Shown here one piece after another: positions 55,478 to 64,000 of a DNA stretch of 64,000 bases. Position numbers and translations under genes: made by a program. The stretch comes from Desulfuromonadales bacterium (lineage in GTDB: Bacteria > Desulfobacterota > Desulfuromonadia > Desulfuromonadales > BM103): positions 62,001 through 126,000 of the forward strand of contig JAQYVZ010000001.1 of NCBI GenBank assembly GCA_030145205.1, read 5' to 3'. The first letter of the stretch is position 1. Each line of letters begins with the position of its first letter. The notes below the pieces were generated by a model. It was not told the origin of the DNA, made no database searches, and saw only the letters and a program-made list of their open reading frames with translations.

Positions 55478-58230
55478 CAGACCTCCTCATCCCGAGGAAT
55501 TCCCGGTAGGGTAAAATAAACGGTCGTCCCAACCCCGACTTCACTGTCGACCCAGATTCGGCCGCCATGCCCCTCGATGATACTGCGCACCAGAGTCATG
55601 CCAAGCCCCAGACCACTGATGGCCGTGTTCGAGTAATCCACCCTGTAGAACTTGTCGAACACCCTTTCGATCTGACTTGGCGTCATCCCCATCCCCTGGT
55701 CCGCAACGGCAACGGTTACCTCTTCGGGTGCCACTTGCAGGGAAATGTCAACCTTCCCACCCCGCTGAGAAAACTTGATGGCATTACTGAGGAGGTTGTC
55801 GAACACCTGGGTCATTTTCCGTGGATCAAACAGCAACAGCGGCGGATCACCCTGAATATCAAGCTGTATCTCGCAGCCCGCCTTGTTGTATTCGTAGGAA
55901 GTGAGAATCTGCCTGATCAGACTGGCGAGATCCCCTGGAAATTTTTCCAGACTGATCAGGCGCCCCGACTGGACCCGGCTAAGATCGAGCATATCGCTAA
56001 TGATCTGGCTCAAAGCTTCGGACCGCTCGAAAACAATCTGCAAGAACTCCCTGAGCTGATCGACGTCGAATCCTTCGAGTTTATCCAGCATCAGTTCGGT
56101 GTAGCCGAGTATCGATGTCATCGGCGTACGCAATTCATGGGCTGCCGTGGAAATAAACTCGTCCTTGAGCTGGTTGATCTCATGCTCCCTGGTCACATCC
56201 CGCAGAATTGCCACGGCGCCGCGCACTCCACCTTGCAACTCCTTCACGGCGGCCACCTTGACCTGCAGGATCATATCCCGATCAGCGTCCCTGCCAGGCA
56301 GAGAGAGCTCAATGGGGCTCCGCTCCTCCGAACCGATCAGCGCCAGACGAACCTTTTCCAGGAACTCCGGATGATCCATCACATCGGCAACCGGCTTGCC
56401 GATCATGGCCGCCGGCTCCTGTGCAAGGAGTCCTTCAGTAGCCGGGTTGGCCATAGAGACCTGACCATGCAGGTCGATCACCATCAGGCCGGCCGTTATG
56501 GATCGCAAGATCGCATTCATCTGCTGCCGCGCCGTCTCTGCCTGGTCAAAGGCCTCCCTTAATTCCTTTCCAACGTTGGTAATCTCGGAAATATTCAGTG
56601 CCGTAAAAATAACTCCGGCACCTAAATCCTCTGGATTGATCGGCACCGATCGCAACAGCACATCGATAATGTGCCCATCTTTGCACTTGAACCGGGTCTG
56701 GGCTTCGCCCATCGGCTGGCGGGCCAGCTGCCCATACTTGACATTGCCGACACGTTCGAACTCGGCATCACTGACATACAGCATCCTGGCACTCTGACCG
56801 ATCAGATCCTGCTCAGAATAGCCCAATTCGTCCACCATCCAGTGATTGACCCAGCTAAAGACCCGGTCGTGCACCAGACCAACACTCATCGGCACCGCCA
56901 GCAGAATACTCTTGAGCGTCGCTTCGCTCTCCTGAACGGCTTCCTGGGCCAGCTTCTGGGCAGTAATATCCTGCACCATGGCGACTGAAACCGGCTGACT
57001 GGCCTCTCCTGAAAGTTCGTAGAGTGCCGTGACACGCCCCCAGACCGTGTTGCCATTCTTGTGCAGATACCGCTTTTCGGTATTAACGACCGAGCGTTCT
57101 CCGGCAATTGCCTGCTGCAGCAGTTGCGCGGTGAGCGGTCGATCCTCAGGGAAGGTGACTTGTTCGACCGTCAGTGCCAGCAATTCTTCACGGGAATACC
57201 CAAGGAAACGACAAAATTCGGGATTCACCTGGGCAAACCGTCCGTTCCGCAGGGTCAGCGCCATACCGACACCGGCATCCTCAAAGATGCCGCGAAACCG
57301 TTCCTCACTTTCGCGTAGCGCCGTTTCTGATCGTTTACGATCGGTCAGGTCGCGCACCTGCCCAAGAATAACGCGCTGCTCATCAAACATGATTGTGCGA
57401 CCACGGATTTCAACAGGGATACTGAAGTCAGCCCTGTGCTGCAGGGTGGTTTCGAACAGGCTCTGTCCCTCCTCGATCACCTGGCGAATTCGCACCGGAA
57501 TCTGGTCGACCCGCTCCGAAACGACGTAATCTTCAAGCTTACCCGCCAGGAATTCCTGATGGGGATAACCAAGCAACTTGCACATGGTCGGGTTGACTTC
57601 AAGGATTTTGCCGTTCAGACCAATAATAGCGATTCCGTCTGCCGCCAGGGTAAACAGGTCCCGAAACCGGCTTTCCGAACGTTCCGCCGCCCGTTGAGCG
57701 TCCTGGTGCCGTGCCGACTGCAGCGCCAGCTCGGTCAGAAGCTTCACTAGGCTGGCATAAAAGTCGAGCATATACCCAACCCGCTCCTGAGGGATAATGG
57801 CCACCTCGGCGATCAGCTCCAGGTATTTTTCTGGTGTGACACCGGTCGCCTCAGCTCCGATCGCGAGCTGCTCGGGCGTTGCCGGTTGCAACAAAAATGG
57901 ACCAACCAAGACCATCGCAACCGGAACTTCGTTGATTGTGACGGGGAAACCGTAGTCTGTCAGGTCATTCTGACAACGCGACTCCAGCCAACCCCCGGCC
58001 ACGGGGAGGCAGCTGGCAGTTTCGGAGAAGGCTTCACGGGGAAAACAGCGCTTCGGTTTCTCCGGATGGCGTTTATGGTAGAGCTCGCAGACAGCCGGCC
58101 AGCCGCTGTTCAGCAAAATGGCGCCGTCCGGAGCCATGATGGCCGCAGGGATGCCTGTCATCCGATGGAGCGAATCCATCAGCTCCTGGAGTGGTGGGAG
58201 GTCAATAATCTCTGTGAATTGGTGGTCCAT
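55477..58230 (-). CDS. PocR-domain and multi-PAS sensor histidine kinase
   Basis: A 917-residue kinase with no obvious transmembrane helices. Residues 10-170 match the PocR ligand-sensing domain (IPAAIMAPDGAILLNSGWPA and cysteines at CELYHK, CFPRE, SRCQNDL). Four PAS-like segments follow at about 185-300, 305-425, 430-545 and 570-680. HisKA carries H698 in AAHELRTPMTSILGY. The HATPase has LLSNAIKFS and the G boxes ADQGMGM and GLGLGMTLV. PocR domains bind small hydrocarbon-type ligands in known cases. It is coupled to the receiver gene. The ligand is not known here. Confidence 0.9.
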   Translation of the reverse strand: MDHQFTEIIDLPPLQELMDSLHRMTGIPAAIMAPDGAILLNSGWPAVCELYHKRHPEKPKRCFPREAFSETASCLPVAGGWLESRCQNDLTDYGFPVTINEVPVAMVLVGPFLLQPATPEQLAIGAEATGVTPEKYLELIAEVAIIPQERVGYMLDFYASLVKLLTELALQSARHQDAQRAAERSESRFRDLFTLAADGIAIIGLNGKILEVNPTMCKLLGYPHQEFLAGKLEDYVVSERVDQIPVRIRQVIEEGQSLFETTLQHRADFSIPVEIRGRTIMFDEQRVILGQVRDLTDRKRSETALRESEERFRGIFEDAGVGMALTLRNGRFAQVNPEFCRFLGYSREELLALTVEQVTFPEDRPLTAQLLQQAIAGERSVVNTEKRYLHKNGNTVWGRVTALYELSGEASQPVSVAMVQDITAQKLAQEAVQESEATLKSILLAVPMSVGLVHDRVFSWVNHWMVDELGYSEQDLIGQSARMLYVSDAEFERVGNVKYGQLARQPMGEAQTRFKCKDGHIIDVLLRSVPINPEDLGAGVIFTALNISEITNVGKELREAFDQAETARQQMNAILRSITAGLMVIDLHGQVSMANPATEGLLAQEPAAMIGKPVADVMDHPEFLEKVRLALIGSEERSPIELSLPGRDADRDMILQVKVAAVKELQGGVRGAVAILRDVTREHEINQLKDEFISTAAHELRTPMTSILGYTELMLDKLEGFDVDQLREFLQIVFERSEALSQIISDMLDLSRVQSGRLISLEKFPGDLASLIRQILTSYEYNKAGCEIQLDIQGDPPLLLFDPRKMTQVFDNLLSNAIKFSQRGGKVDISLQVAPEEVTVAVADQGMGMTPSQIERVFDKFYRVDYSNTAISGLGLGMTLVRSIIEGHGGRIWVDSEVGVGTTVYFTLPGIPRDEEV

Positions 58231-58417
58231 GCTCGCCTTTGGTCAAGGAATGACTCATCTCCCCGTTACAGGATACCAGAGAATTTCGAATTATCAGTCG
58301 ACCGGGACGGAAACTGACACTCAGGCCTACCGGGCGGGCTAGAGCGGATTTTTCAGGGGCGTTACAGGAGAAACGGGACCCGTTGACGCATGTGCAATCG
58401 CAAAAGCAAAATGCGAA

Positions 58418-59806
58418 TCAACCGACCTCGGCCAAACCATATTTTTCCATTTTGTAGCGCAAAGTACCCCGAGGCAGATTCAGTAAACGCGCCGTTTTGG
58501 CAACATTTCCTCCGGTCATCTGAACTGCCTGACTGATCAGGTTTTTTTCGACCTGCTCGACGATCTCTTCAAACATCAGCCCTTCCGGTGGAACATGATA
58601 GTCGAAGGCAGCCTCACGGCTCGGCTCCGTCCCCCAGATTTCCCGCGGCAAACAATCCGGCTGAATGGTCTGTGCGCCGGACATGATGCACACCCTCTCG
58701 ACCACATTGCGCAACTCACGGACATTGCCAGGCCAATGGTAGCGCATCAACAGGTCGAGGGCATCTCTGGAAATCTCATGAATATCCTTGTTGAATGCAT
58801 GGCTGAAATGCTTCAGGAAGAAATCAAGGAGCGCCGGAATATCTTCGCGGCGTTCACGTAGAGGAGAGACAAAGATCGGGAACACATTGAGGCGGTAATA
58901 GAGATCCTCGCGGAACTCCTTCTGCTCAATCGCCTCTTTCAGGTTCCGGTTGGTCGCAGCAATCACCCGCACATCAATTTCGATATTGCGTGTCCCCCCC
59001 AGACGTCTGATCTTCCGGTCTTCGAGAACCCGCAGGAGTTTGACCTGCAAGTTCAGATCCATCTCACCAATCTCATCCAGAAAGATGGTGCCGCCGTCAG
59101 CCTCCTCAAATAGACCTATCTTGCGTGACTTGGCATCCGTGAACGCGCCACGCTCATGACCGAACAGCTCCGTTTCAAGCAGGTTGAACGGCAGGGAGCC
59201 ACAGTTGATCTCAACAAAGGGCTTTTCTTTGCGAGGGGAGAGATGATGCACGGCGCGGGCAACGAGCTCCTTGCCGGTCCCTGATTCTCCGGTGACCAGC
59301 ACAGTCGCCGTCTCATGCTTGGCCACTTCGCGAATTTGTCGATAAATCTGCATCAATTGTGGACTTGATCCGACCATCACCGAATCATCCGGGAGATCGT
59401 GCAATGGATTACCGCGACGCAGTTGACGAACTTCACGCTTCAGGTTTTGGGTTTCCAGGGCAAGACGGACAATCAGGCGGATGGCGTCTGCCTTGAACGG
59501 TTTCTTGATGTAGTCGTATGCCCCGAGCTTGAGGGCCTCCACCGCGCTTTCCACGGTGCCGTACCCAGTGATGATAATCACCAGAATCTCGGGATCGACC
59601 TCCCGCATGGCACGCAGGACATCCAGTCCGCTTTTGTTGCCCAAGTTAAGATCGAGCAGGACCAGGTCAACACCTTCCTCGCTGACTTCACGCACCGCCT
59701 CGTCCACACTTGCCGTCGAATGCGGCCGGTATCCATCTTCTTCGAGAATCCGTTCCAGATTTTCCCGGATAAACGCCTCGTCATCAACAACCAGAATCCG
59801 TTCCAT
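58418..59806 (-). CDS. NtrC-family sigma54-dependent response regulator
   Basis: A 462-residue regulator. Receiver phospho-acceptor D52 is in LLDLNLG, with K102 in KKPF. The AAA+ domain has GESGTGKE at 173-180. The sigma54-contact loop reads GAFTDA (220-225) rather than the usual GAFTGA. A Fis-type helix-turn-helix near the end has NVAKTARLLNLPRGTLRYKM. ATG at 59806 has GGGAGG six bases upstream; the longer frame to 59914 crosses the leader. It follows the histidine kinase gene at 59948-62437, its probable partner. Confidence 0.92.
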   Translation of the reverse strand: MERILVVDDEAFIRENLERILEEDGYRPHSTASVDEAVREVSEEGVDLVLLDLNLGNKSGLDVLRAMREVDPEILVIIITGYGTVESAVEALKLGAYDYIKKPFKADAIRLIVRLALETQNLKREVRQLRRGNPLHDLPDDSVMVGSSPQLMQIYRQIREVAKHETATVLVTGESGTGKELVARAVHHLSPRKEKPFVEINCGSLPFNLLETELFGHERGAFTDAKSRKIGLFEEADGGTIFLDEIGEMDLNLQVKLLRVLEDRKIRRLGGTRNIEIDVRVIAATNRNLKEAIEQKEFREDLYYRLNVFPIFVSPLRERREDIPALLDFFLKHFSHAFNKDIHEISRDALDLLMRYHWPGNVRELRNVVERVCIMSGAQTIQPDCLPREIWGTEPSREAAFDYHVPPEGLMFEEIVEQVEKNLISQAVQMTGGNVAKTARLLNLPRGTLRYKMEKYGLAEVG

Positions 59807-59947
59807 GAAAACCTCCCATGACTGCATAGCCTTCAGGAAGTATTCTAACGGGAGATTAGACCGCAAACAATCAAAATGGTGGATTTTGGCCACAAAGCCA
59901 AGGAGGAACATCAAAAAACGACCAAAAGACCGTCGCGGGGGCGGGTT

Positions 59948-62437
59948 TTAGCCAGCCAATGGCAGGCATATTTCAAAACGGCACCCCTCGCCAGGGCGGC
60001 TGGTGACTTCGATCTGGCCACCGTGGTTGGCAATAATCGTGTGCGTGATCGACAAACCCAACCCCGTGCCTTCACCCTTTGTGGTGTAGAATGGCTCAAA
60101 AATCAGGGCATTGTCTTCGGCAAGGATTCCCGCACCGGTATCCGCAAACGCGATACAGAGTGTCTGCTGATCCGTACGGGCCGTCACACTCAGACGCCCC
60201 CCATCCGGCATGGCATCCAGAGCGTTGGTCAGCAGGTTGAGGAAAGCCTGCTTGAGCTGGTCGGGATCCATACTCAGATTCGGCAGATCCACCGGCAGGT
60301 CAATCGCCAACTCCACACCCTGTCTTTCACACTGTTTATCAACCAGGAAGAGGGTGTCATTCAGAACCTCGGCAATCGAACCTTCAGAGCGTCGTTTCAC
60401 CGGTAGGGACGAGAACCGTAGCAGCTCGTTCACCAGACCTTCCAGGCGCTCAATCTCCTGCAGTGCCTTCTGGATCAGGCGTTGATCGCCGGGGTTCCCC
60501 AAAAGACGGTCGTGCAACTCATCCAGCAACAGGCTGATGCCGGTCAAGGGGTTGCGGACTTCGTGGGCAATCCCCGCTGACAGTCGGCCCAGCGAGGCAA
60601 GCCGCTCAAAACGTGCCATCTTCTGCCGGAGATTGACGCGCTCCGTCAAATCCTCAACAGTAAGAATGCGACCCGGATCCGGTCCGGTCTCAAGCGGGTA
60701 GAGCGTGAGTCGGTAGGTCAGAGTCACGTCTTTGCGTGCCATGGAGATATATTCTCCCCACTTTACCCGCCCGGGCGCTCGTTCAAGTGCTTCAAGCAGT
60801 TCCGGCCAATTCTGGAGCGTCTCGACAAGCGGCAGCCCCAACGGAACCTGGTCAAGCCCGAGAATCCGACTGGCCGAACTGTTGAACGACGTCACCTGAT
60901 TCTCCGTATCCAGCGTCAATATCCCGGTTTCGACGTTTTCAACAATGGTCTTTTTAAGGTTCCGCTCACGCAGAATTTCATGCCGCGAACGGCGCAGTTG
61001 GGAAACGGTTCGGAACAAACGGCCCTGCCGCTCACGTAACTGGCCAGCCATGCGATTAAACGCAATTGCCAAGTCAGCGACTTCGTTAGGCGAGGAGATT
61101 TCGACGCGTGCTTCCAAATTGCCCCGGGCCATTTCACGGGTCGTTGTAATCAGGCTCAACAGGGGGTTGGTCACGCTGCGAGCCAGCTTATAAGCCGCAA
61201 TAGTCACCAGCACAGCCGTCAGCCCGATCAGAATCCAGGCACTACCAAGGAAGCCAGCAAACAACCTGTCGATACGAGCCGAAGCCCGCTCTGCCGTCTT
61301 GTGAAACTGGCGGACCTCGGCACCAATGGTCACACCACCAAAAACCCCGCTTTCCGCATAGCGACCCTGACTATAAAAAACCGGTGCATACGCCATGATT
61401 TTGCGTGAGCCACCGACATTGGTCACATCAACGACACCGGAACGTCCGCCCAGTACAGCCTGGTGGACAAAGGGGTAGTTCGGATGCACAAAAGCTGCCT
61501 GGCCGAGATTGTAAGGGATCACACCCTTGGCGACGGCTTCCGGTGACGAGTGTTTCGTATAGGGCGGCACCAAATGCCCGTCACTGTCCAAACCGCGGAT
61601 ATCCCAAAACTTGGGGTGCGTGATAATCCAGCCCTCATTATCGAACATGAACGCATAATTGCCGCTCCGATACGACGGAAACACCACGAAACGTTCTTCG
61701 GTCGGGCTGACGTGCTGGGTAAACTCCATCAGGTGACGATGATCCAGCGACAAAACGGCAACACCAAGTAAACGGCCATCAGCGGCATGAACCGGACGCG
61801 CAAAGCGAACGACCCCTTCGTACTTTCGCCCTTCAACTGCCTCCTCAACGGTCGCCGCACCCTGCAGCTGCTTCACCTTGTTGACGTGCCAGCCGGTCAC
61901 ATGCGAGACATAAATCTGTCCCGGCGGCAAATCCTGCGCCGAAGCAAAATAGGTTTCAGTCAGATAGGTCGTATTGGCCGGTCTGGACACATCCCGCCGC
62001 TCCGGCCGCACCTGATCGTTCTGGATACGGACCTGCTCAATCCCGTCGGCATTGACAAAAGCCAGTTCGCTGTAGAGTGGGATTATCCGGCGATCTTCAG
62101 CTGGCTCGACATTCGTACCGGTCCGGACCCAAACCTGCCGCCGGTGAGTGCGGCTGAAATGCAGGTAATTTTCAGCAGCTGGCTCCAACTGGGCAAAAGC
62201 CGCCAGATGGTCCTCCACGCTACGCAGGAAGGTACTGACCTCACTGGCCACCATGACCGCCCGGACCTCAAGGGCTTCTGCAGCTTGCTGGTCCAAGGCA
62301 TCGATGGCGCTATCCCGAAGCAGTTCCTCAACCGTCTTCAGACTCATAGCGGAGAAGATCGCCAGCACGACCAATGGTATCAGTGACAGGGAGCAGAACG
62401 CGTAAAGAACTTTTTTCTGATAGGAAAACTGCAGCAT
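59948..62437 (-). CDS. Sensor histidine kinase with periplasmic Cache-like domain, HAMP and PAS
   Basis: An 829-residue membrane kinase. A helix at about 12-32 and another at 390-412 enclose a periplasmic region of 350 residues resembling Cache sensors. HAMP follows (about 413-466, with MARGNLEARVEISSPNEVAD), then a PAS segment at about 490-595. HisKA has H625 in SAGIAHEVRNPLTGISLLLD and the HATPase ends with GEGTGLGLSIT. It lies 142 bases before the NtrC-type regulator. The ligand is unknown. Confidence 0.9.
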   Translation of the reverse strand: MLQFSYQKKVLYAFCSLSLIPLVVLAIFSAMSLKTVEELLRDSAIDALDQQAAEALEVRAVMVASEVSTFLRSVEDHLAAFAQLEPAAENYLHFSRTHRRQVWVRTGTNVEPAEDRRIIPLYSELAFVNADGIEQVRIQNDQVRPERRDVSRPANTTYLTETYFASAQDLPPGQIYVSHVTGWHVNKVKQLQGAATVEEAVEGRKYEGVVRFARPVHAADGRLLGVAVLSLDHRHLMEFTQHVSPTEERFVVFPSYRSGNYAFMFDNEGWIITHPKFWDIRGLDSDGHLVPPYTKHSSPEAVAKGVIPYNLGQAAFVHPNYPFVHQAVLGGRSGVVDVTNVGGSRKIMAYAPVFYSQGRYAESGVFGGVTIGAEVRQFHKTAERASARIDRLFAGFLGSAWILIGLTAVLVTIAAYKLARSVTNPLLSLITTTREMARGNLEARVEISSPNEVADLAIAFNRMAGQLRERQGRLFRTVSQLRRSRHEILRERNLKKTIVENVETGILTLDTENQVTSFNSSASRILGLDQVPLGLPLVETLQNWPELLEALERAPGRVKWGEYISMARKDVTLTYRLTLYPLETGPDPGRILTVEDLTERVNLRQKMARFERLASLGRLSAGIAHEVRNPLTGISLLLDELHDRLLGNPGDQRLIQKALQEIERLEGLVNELLRFSSLPVKRRSEGSIAEVLNDTLFLVDKQCERQGVELAIDLPVDLPNLSMDPDQLKQAFLNLLTNALDAMPDGGRLSVTARTDQQTLCIAFADTGAGILAEDNALIFEPFYTTKGEGTGLGLSITHTIIANHGGQIEVTSRPGEGCRFEICLPLAG

Positions 62438-62523
62438 GCGCAGAGTATAGCAGGGCCGTCAGAAAAGCAGAACCCCGAACGGAGCGACGACGGTATCACC
62501 AAAAGAGAAAAACCGGCAGGGAG

Positions 62524-63492
62524 TTACATGGACCGACTGACAACGTAATCAGCCAGAATACAGAGGGCCTCCTTGATCGGGCCATCTTTGAAAATCTCAA
62601 GTCGTGTCTTGGCCTGCGCCACAAACGCGGCGGCGCGCTCCCGTGTGAACTGGATGCCGTCGTAGGTATCAATCAGGCCAACCACATAGACCAGATCTTC
62701 CTGGGGGAGATCCTCCTGCTCGACAATCGCCTCGACTCGTTGGCGCTCCTCGTCGGTGCAGCGCCGCACGGCCTGGATCAGCGGCAAAGTCACCTTCCCT
62801 TCAAGCAGGTCATGTCCGCAGGCCTTGCCGAACTCAGCCTCGTCGGCGACATAGTCGAGAGCATCATCCATAAACTGGAAAGCAATACCCAGATCCATGC
62901 CGTAGGCCGCCATGGCATCTTGCTGTTCAACCGTGGTGTCGCCGAGAATCGCCCCGGAGCGGCAAGCCGCCGCCAGCAAAACAGCCGTCTTGTTCTGCAC
63001 GACTTCGATGTACGCGTCTTCATCCAGGTCCAGGTCACAGGTGTTGATCAACTGCTGCACTTCCCCCTCGGCCATCTGAGTCGTGGCATCCGAAAGGGCT
63101 TTAAGGATTTCGAGGCTGCCGCCCCGCACCATGATCGAAAAGGATTTGGCAAACAGGAAGTCACCAACCAGAACGCTCGCTTCGTTGCCCCAAATGGCAT
63201 TGGCAGAGTCCTGACCACGGCGCAACACTGCACTATCGACGACATCATCATGCAACAGGGTCGCGGTGTGAATAAACTCAACAACACTGGCCAGGCCGAC
63301 ATGAGCCTCACCGGTGTAGCCCGCCAGGCGGGCACTGAGCAACAGCAGCATCGGCCGAATCCGCTTGCCGCCACTCGACAGGACATATTCCCCGACCTTG
63401 CGGATCAGCGGGACCCGGGAATCCAGGTCTTTGCGAAACTGCTCTTCTACCTGCTGAATTTCATCTTTGAGTAAATCGAGAACGCGATCCAT
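62524..63492 (-). CDS. ispB: Polyprenyl diphosphate synthase, IspB-like
   Basis: Trans-prenyl chain-elongating enzyme of 322 residues. GGKRIRPMLL (41-50) binds pyrophosphate. The first aspartate motif is DDVVD at 82-86, the second is FMDDALDY near 207-214. Length and motifs match octaprenyl/nonaprenyl synthases that supply the menaquinone side chain. A smaller isoprenoid (farnesyl or geranylgeranyl) product is less likely from the residues before DDVVD (TATLLH). A strong promoter lies at 63524-63553. Confidence 0.9.
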   Translation of the reverse strand: MDRVLDLLKDEIQQVEEQFRKDLDSRVPLIRKVGEYVLSSGGKRIRPMLLLLSARLAGYTGEAHVGLASVVEFIHTATLLHDDVVDSAVLRRGQDSANAIWGNEASVLVGDFLFAKSFSIMVRGGSLEILKALSDATTQMAEGEVQQLINTCDLDLDEDAYIEVVQNKTAVLLAAACRSGAILGDTTVEQQDAMAAYGMDLGIAFQFMDDALDYVADEAEFGKACGHDLLEGKVTLPLIQAVRRCTDEERQRVEAIVEQEDLPQEDLVYVVGLIDTYDGIQFTRERAAAFVAQAKTRLEIFKDGPIKEALCILADYVVSRSM

Positions 63493-63523
63493 GGTCGTCT
63501 GATCCTAGAATTGAAAGTTCCTC

Positions 63524-63553
63524 ATCCTAATGAATCAGAGGAAATCTTGTCAA
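63524..63553 (-). promoter_or_regulatory. Promoter of the ispB-like gene
   Basis: On the minus strand TTGACA (63548-63553) and TAGGAT (63524-63529) are 18 bases apart. The start would fall near 63517, about 25 bases ahead of the ATG. Confidence 0.6.
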
Positions 63554-63647
63554 AGTATTTTTCCCTTTTATTGCACGATTTCGCAGAGGGCCGTTTGTCC
63601 CGGCATGAGTTAAAAAATCTGGCATTCTCAAACAGCAACCGAAACCT

Positions 63648-63676
63648 TCCACAAGGCACGTCGAGACTGATATAAT
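63648..63676 (+). promoter_or_regulatory. Promoter of the alcohol dehydrogenase gene
   Basis: TCCACA (63648-63653) and a consensus TATAAT (63671-63676) are spaced by 17 bases, with a leader of about 75 bases before the ATG. The divergent ispB promoter lies in the same 266-base gap. Confidence 0.5.
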
Positions 63677-63758
63677 CAGCCGTCGAACCAGTCATTCTGC
63701 AACATTCAACCTGAGCCCTCTTTGATTAAACGATCTTTCCCTGTAAAGGAGTCTTGCC

Positions 63759-64000
63759 ATGCGCGCCATGCTACTCGAAACCATTGGCGAGCCCTTACGA
63801 CTTGCAGACGTCCCGCAGCCTGAACCGGGGCCAGGTCAAGCCCTGATCAAGGTTTCGGCATGCGCCGTGTGTCGTACAGACCTGCATGTCATTGACGGTG
63901 ATCTGAAAAATCCCAAGCTGCCGTTGATCCTGGGCCATGAAATTGTGGGGAAGATCGTCGCTCTCGGACCCGAAACCGCCCCTGACCATCTGGGTCAAAG
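63759..64000 (+). CDS. Zinc-dependent alcohol dehydrogenase family protein (3' end beyond the window)
   Basis: The first 80 residues of a medium-chain dehydrogenase/reductase are visible. MRAMLLETIGEPLRLADVP is the N-terminal barrel, CAVCRTDLHVIDG holds the catalytic zinc ligand Cys38 (with His43 nearby), and LILGHEIVG gives His60-Glu61. AAAGGAG lies seven bases before the ATG. The CxVCRTDLH form is common among alcohol dehydrogenases acting on small alcohols with NAD(P). The cofactor and substrate parts lie outside the window. Confidence 0.9.
   Translation, partial: MRAMLLETIGEPLRLADVPQPEPGPGQALIKVSACAVCRTDLHVIDGDLKNPKLPLILGHEIVGKIVALGPETAPDHLGQ

Noticed and set aside
58231-58417. Promoter for the PocR kinase operon
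   Set aside because: Candidate TCGACT and TATCCT elements are poorly spaced (20 bases), so no promoter is called.
62374-63474. Open frame of 366 residues on the plus strand
   Set aside because: It lies opposite the ispB-like gene, which has both aspartate motifs; no ribosome site or domain is seen.

Overview
The window reads as a chromosomal segment of a Geobacter-like member of the Desulfuromonadales. The evidence is a pilBTC-pilSR-pilA block with a short Geobacter-type pilin (mature chain FTLIELL...), a separate secreted PilA-C-like partner, a b558-type fumarate reductase/succinate dehydrogenase (frdCAB), and many NtrC-type regulators. No rRNA, tRNA, CRISPR array, insertion sequence or prophage was seen. 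Genes are packed tightly and no gene-free gap reaches 300 bases; the longest is 40428-40723.

Region 1-14822 (minus strand) is one long polysaccharide operon. In transcription order it holds an ABC-2 permease, a TPR membrane-anchored protein, an ABC ATPase, a TMTC-like multi-TM/TPR protein, a UbiA-family decaprenyl-phosphate phosphoribosyltransferase-like enzyme, a GT2, a 1028-residue membrane protein, a STELLO/DUF288 protein, three more GT2 enzymes, and a Wzm/Wzt exporter that runs off the left edge. It starts directly behind the pilA genes, as the xap (extracellular anchoring polysaccharide) locus does in Geobacter sulfurreducens. The part from about 2 to 8.5 kb is AT-richer than the rest.

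Region 14844-22976 is the type IV pilus block: pilB-pilT-pilC-pilS-pilR, then pilA-N and pilA-C. A good sigma54 promoter precedes pilA and a TTGACA-type promoter precedes pilB. Region 23138-28301 carries housekeeping genes (rnr-ribF-aroE) and a ParM-like actin ATPase. Region 28493-31817 is an iron operon, fur-feoB-small Cys-rich protein-dtxR-like, with a Fur box over its promoter. Region 31912-36851 has ccdA and a TlpA-like thioredoxin, a thioesterase, an AEC transporter, a PrmA-like methyltransferase, and an L,D-transpeptidase convergent with an Lpp/OprI-like alanine-zipper lipoprotein.

Region 37012-40697 is frdCAB with its terminator and a possible GTATAC operator. Region 40724-47359 holds amidase-rph-rdgB, a TIGR00725 protein with an NrnA-like phosphoesterase, and copA. 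Region 47448-55091 holds lpxH, a YihY protein, an M16 protease pair and lon. Lon is translationally coupled to a PocR/PAS histidine kinase and a receiver protein (55088-58230). Region 58418-64000 has a second two-component pair (histidine kinase plus NtrC-type regulator), a polyprenyl diphosphate synthase, and the start of a zinc alcohol dehydrogenase.

Taken together the segment encodes surface structures (pili, glycan, envelope cross-linking), iron supply and anaerobic respiratory metabolism, consistent with a metal-reducing or fermenting delta-proteobacterium. All gene calls rest on reading motifs; no database search was run.
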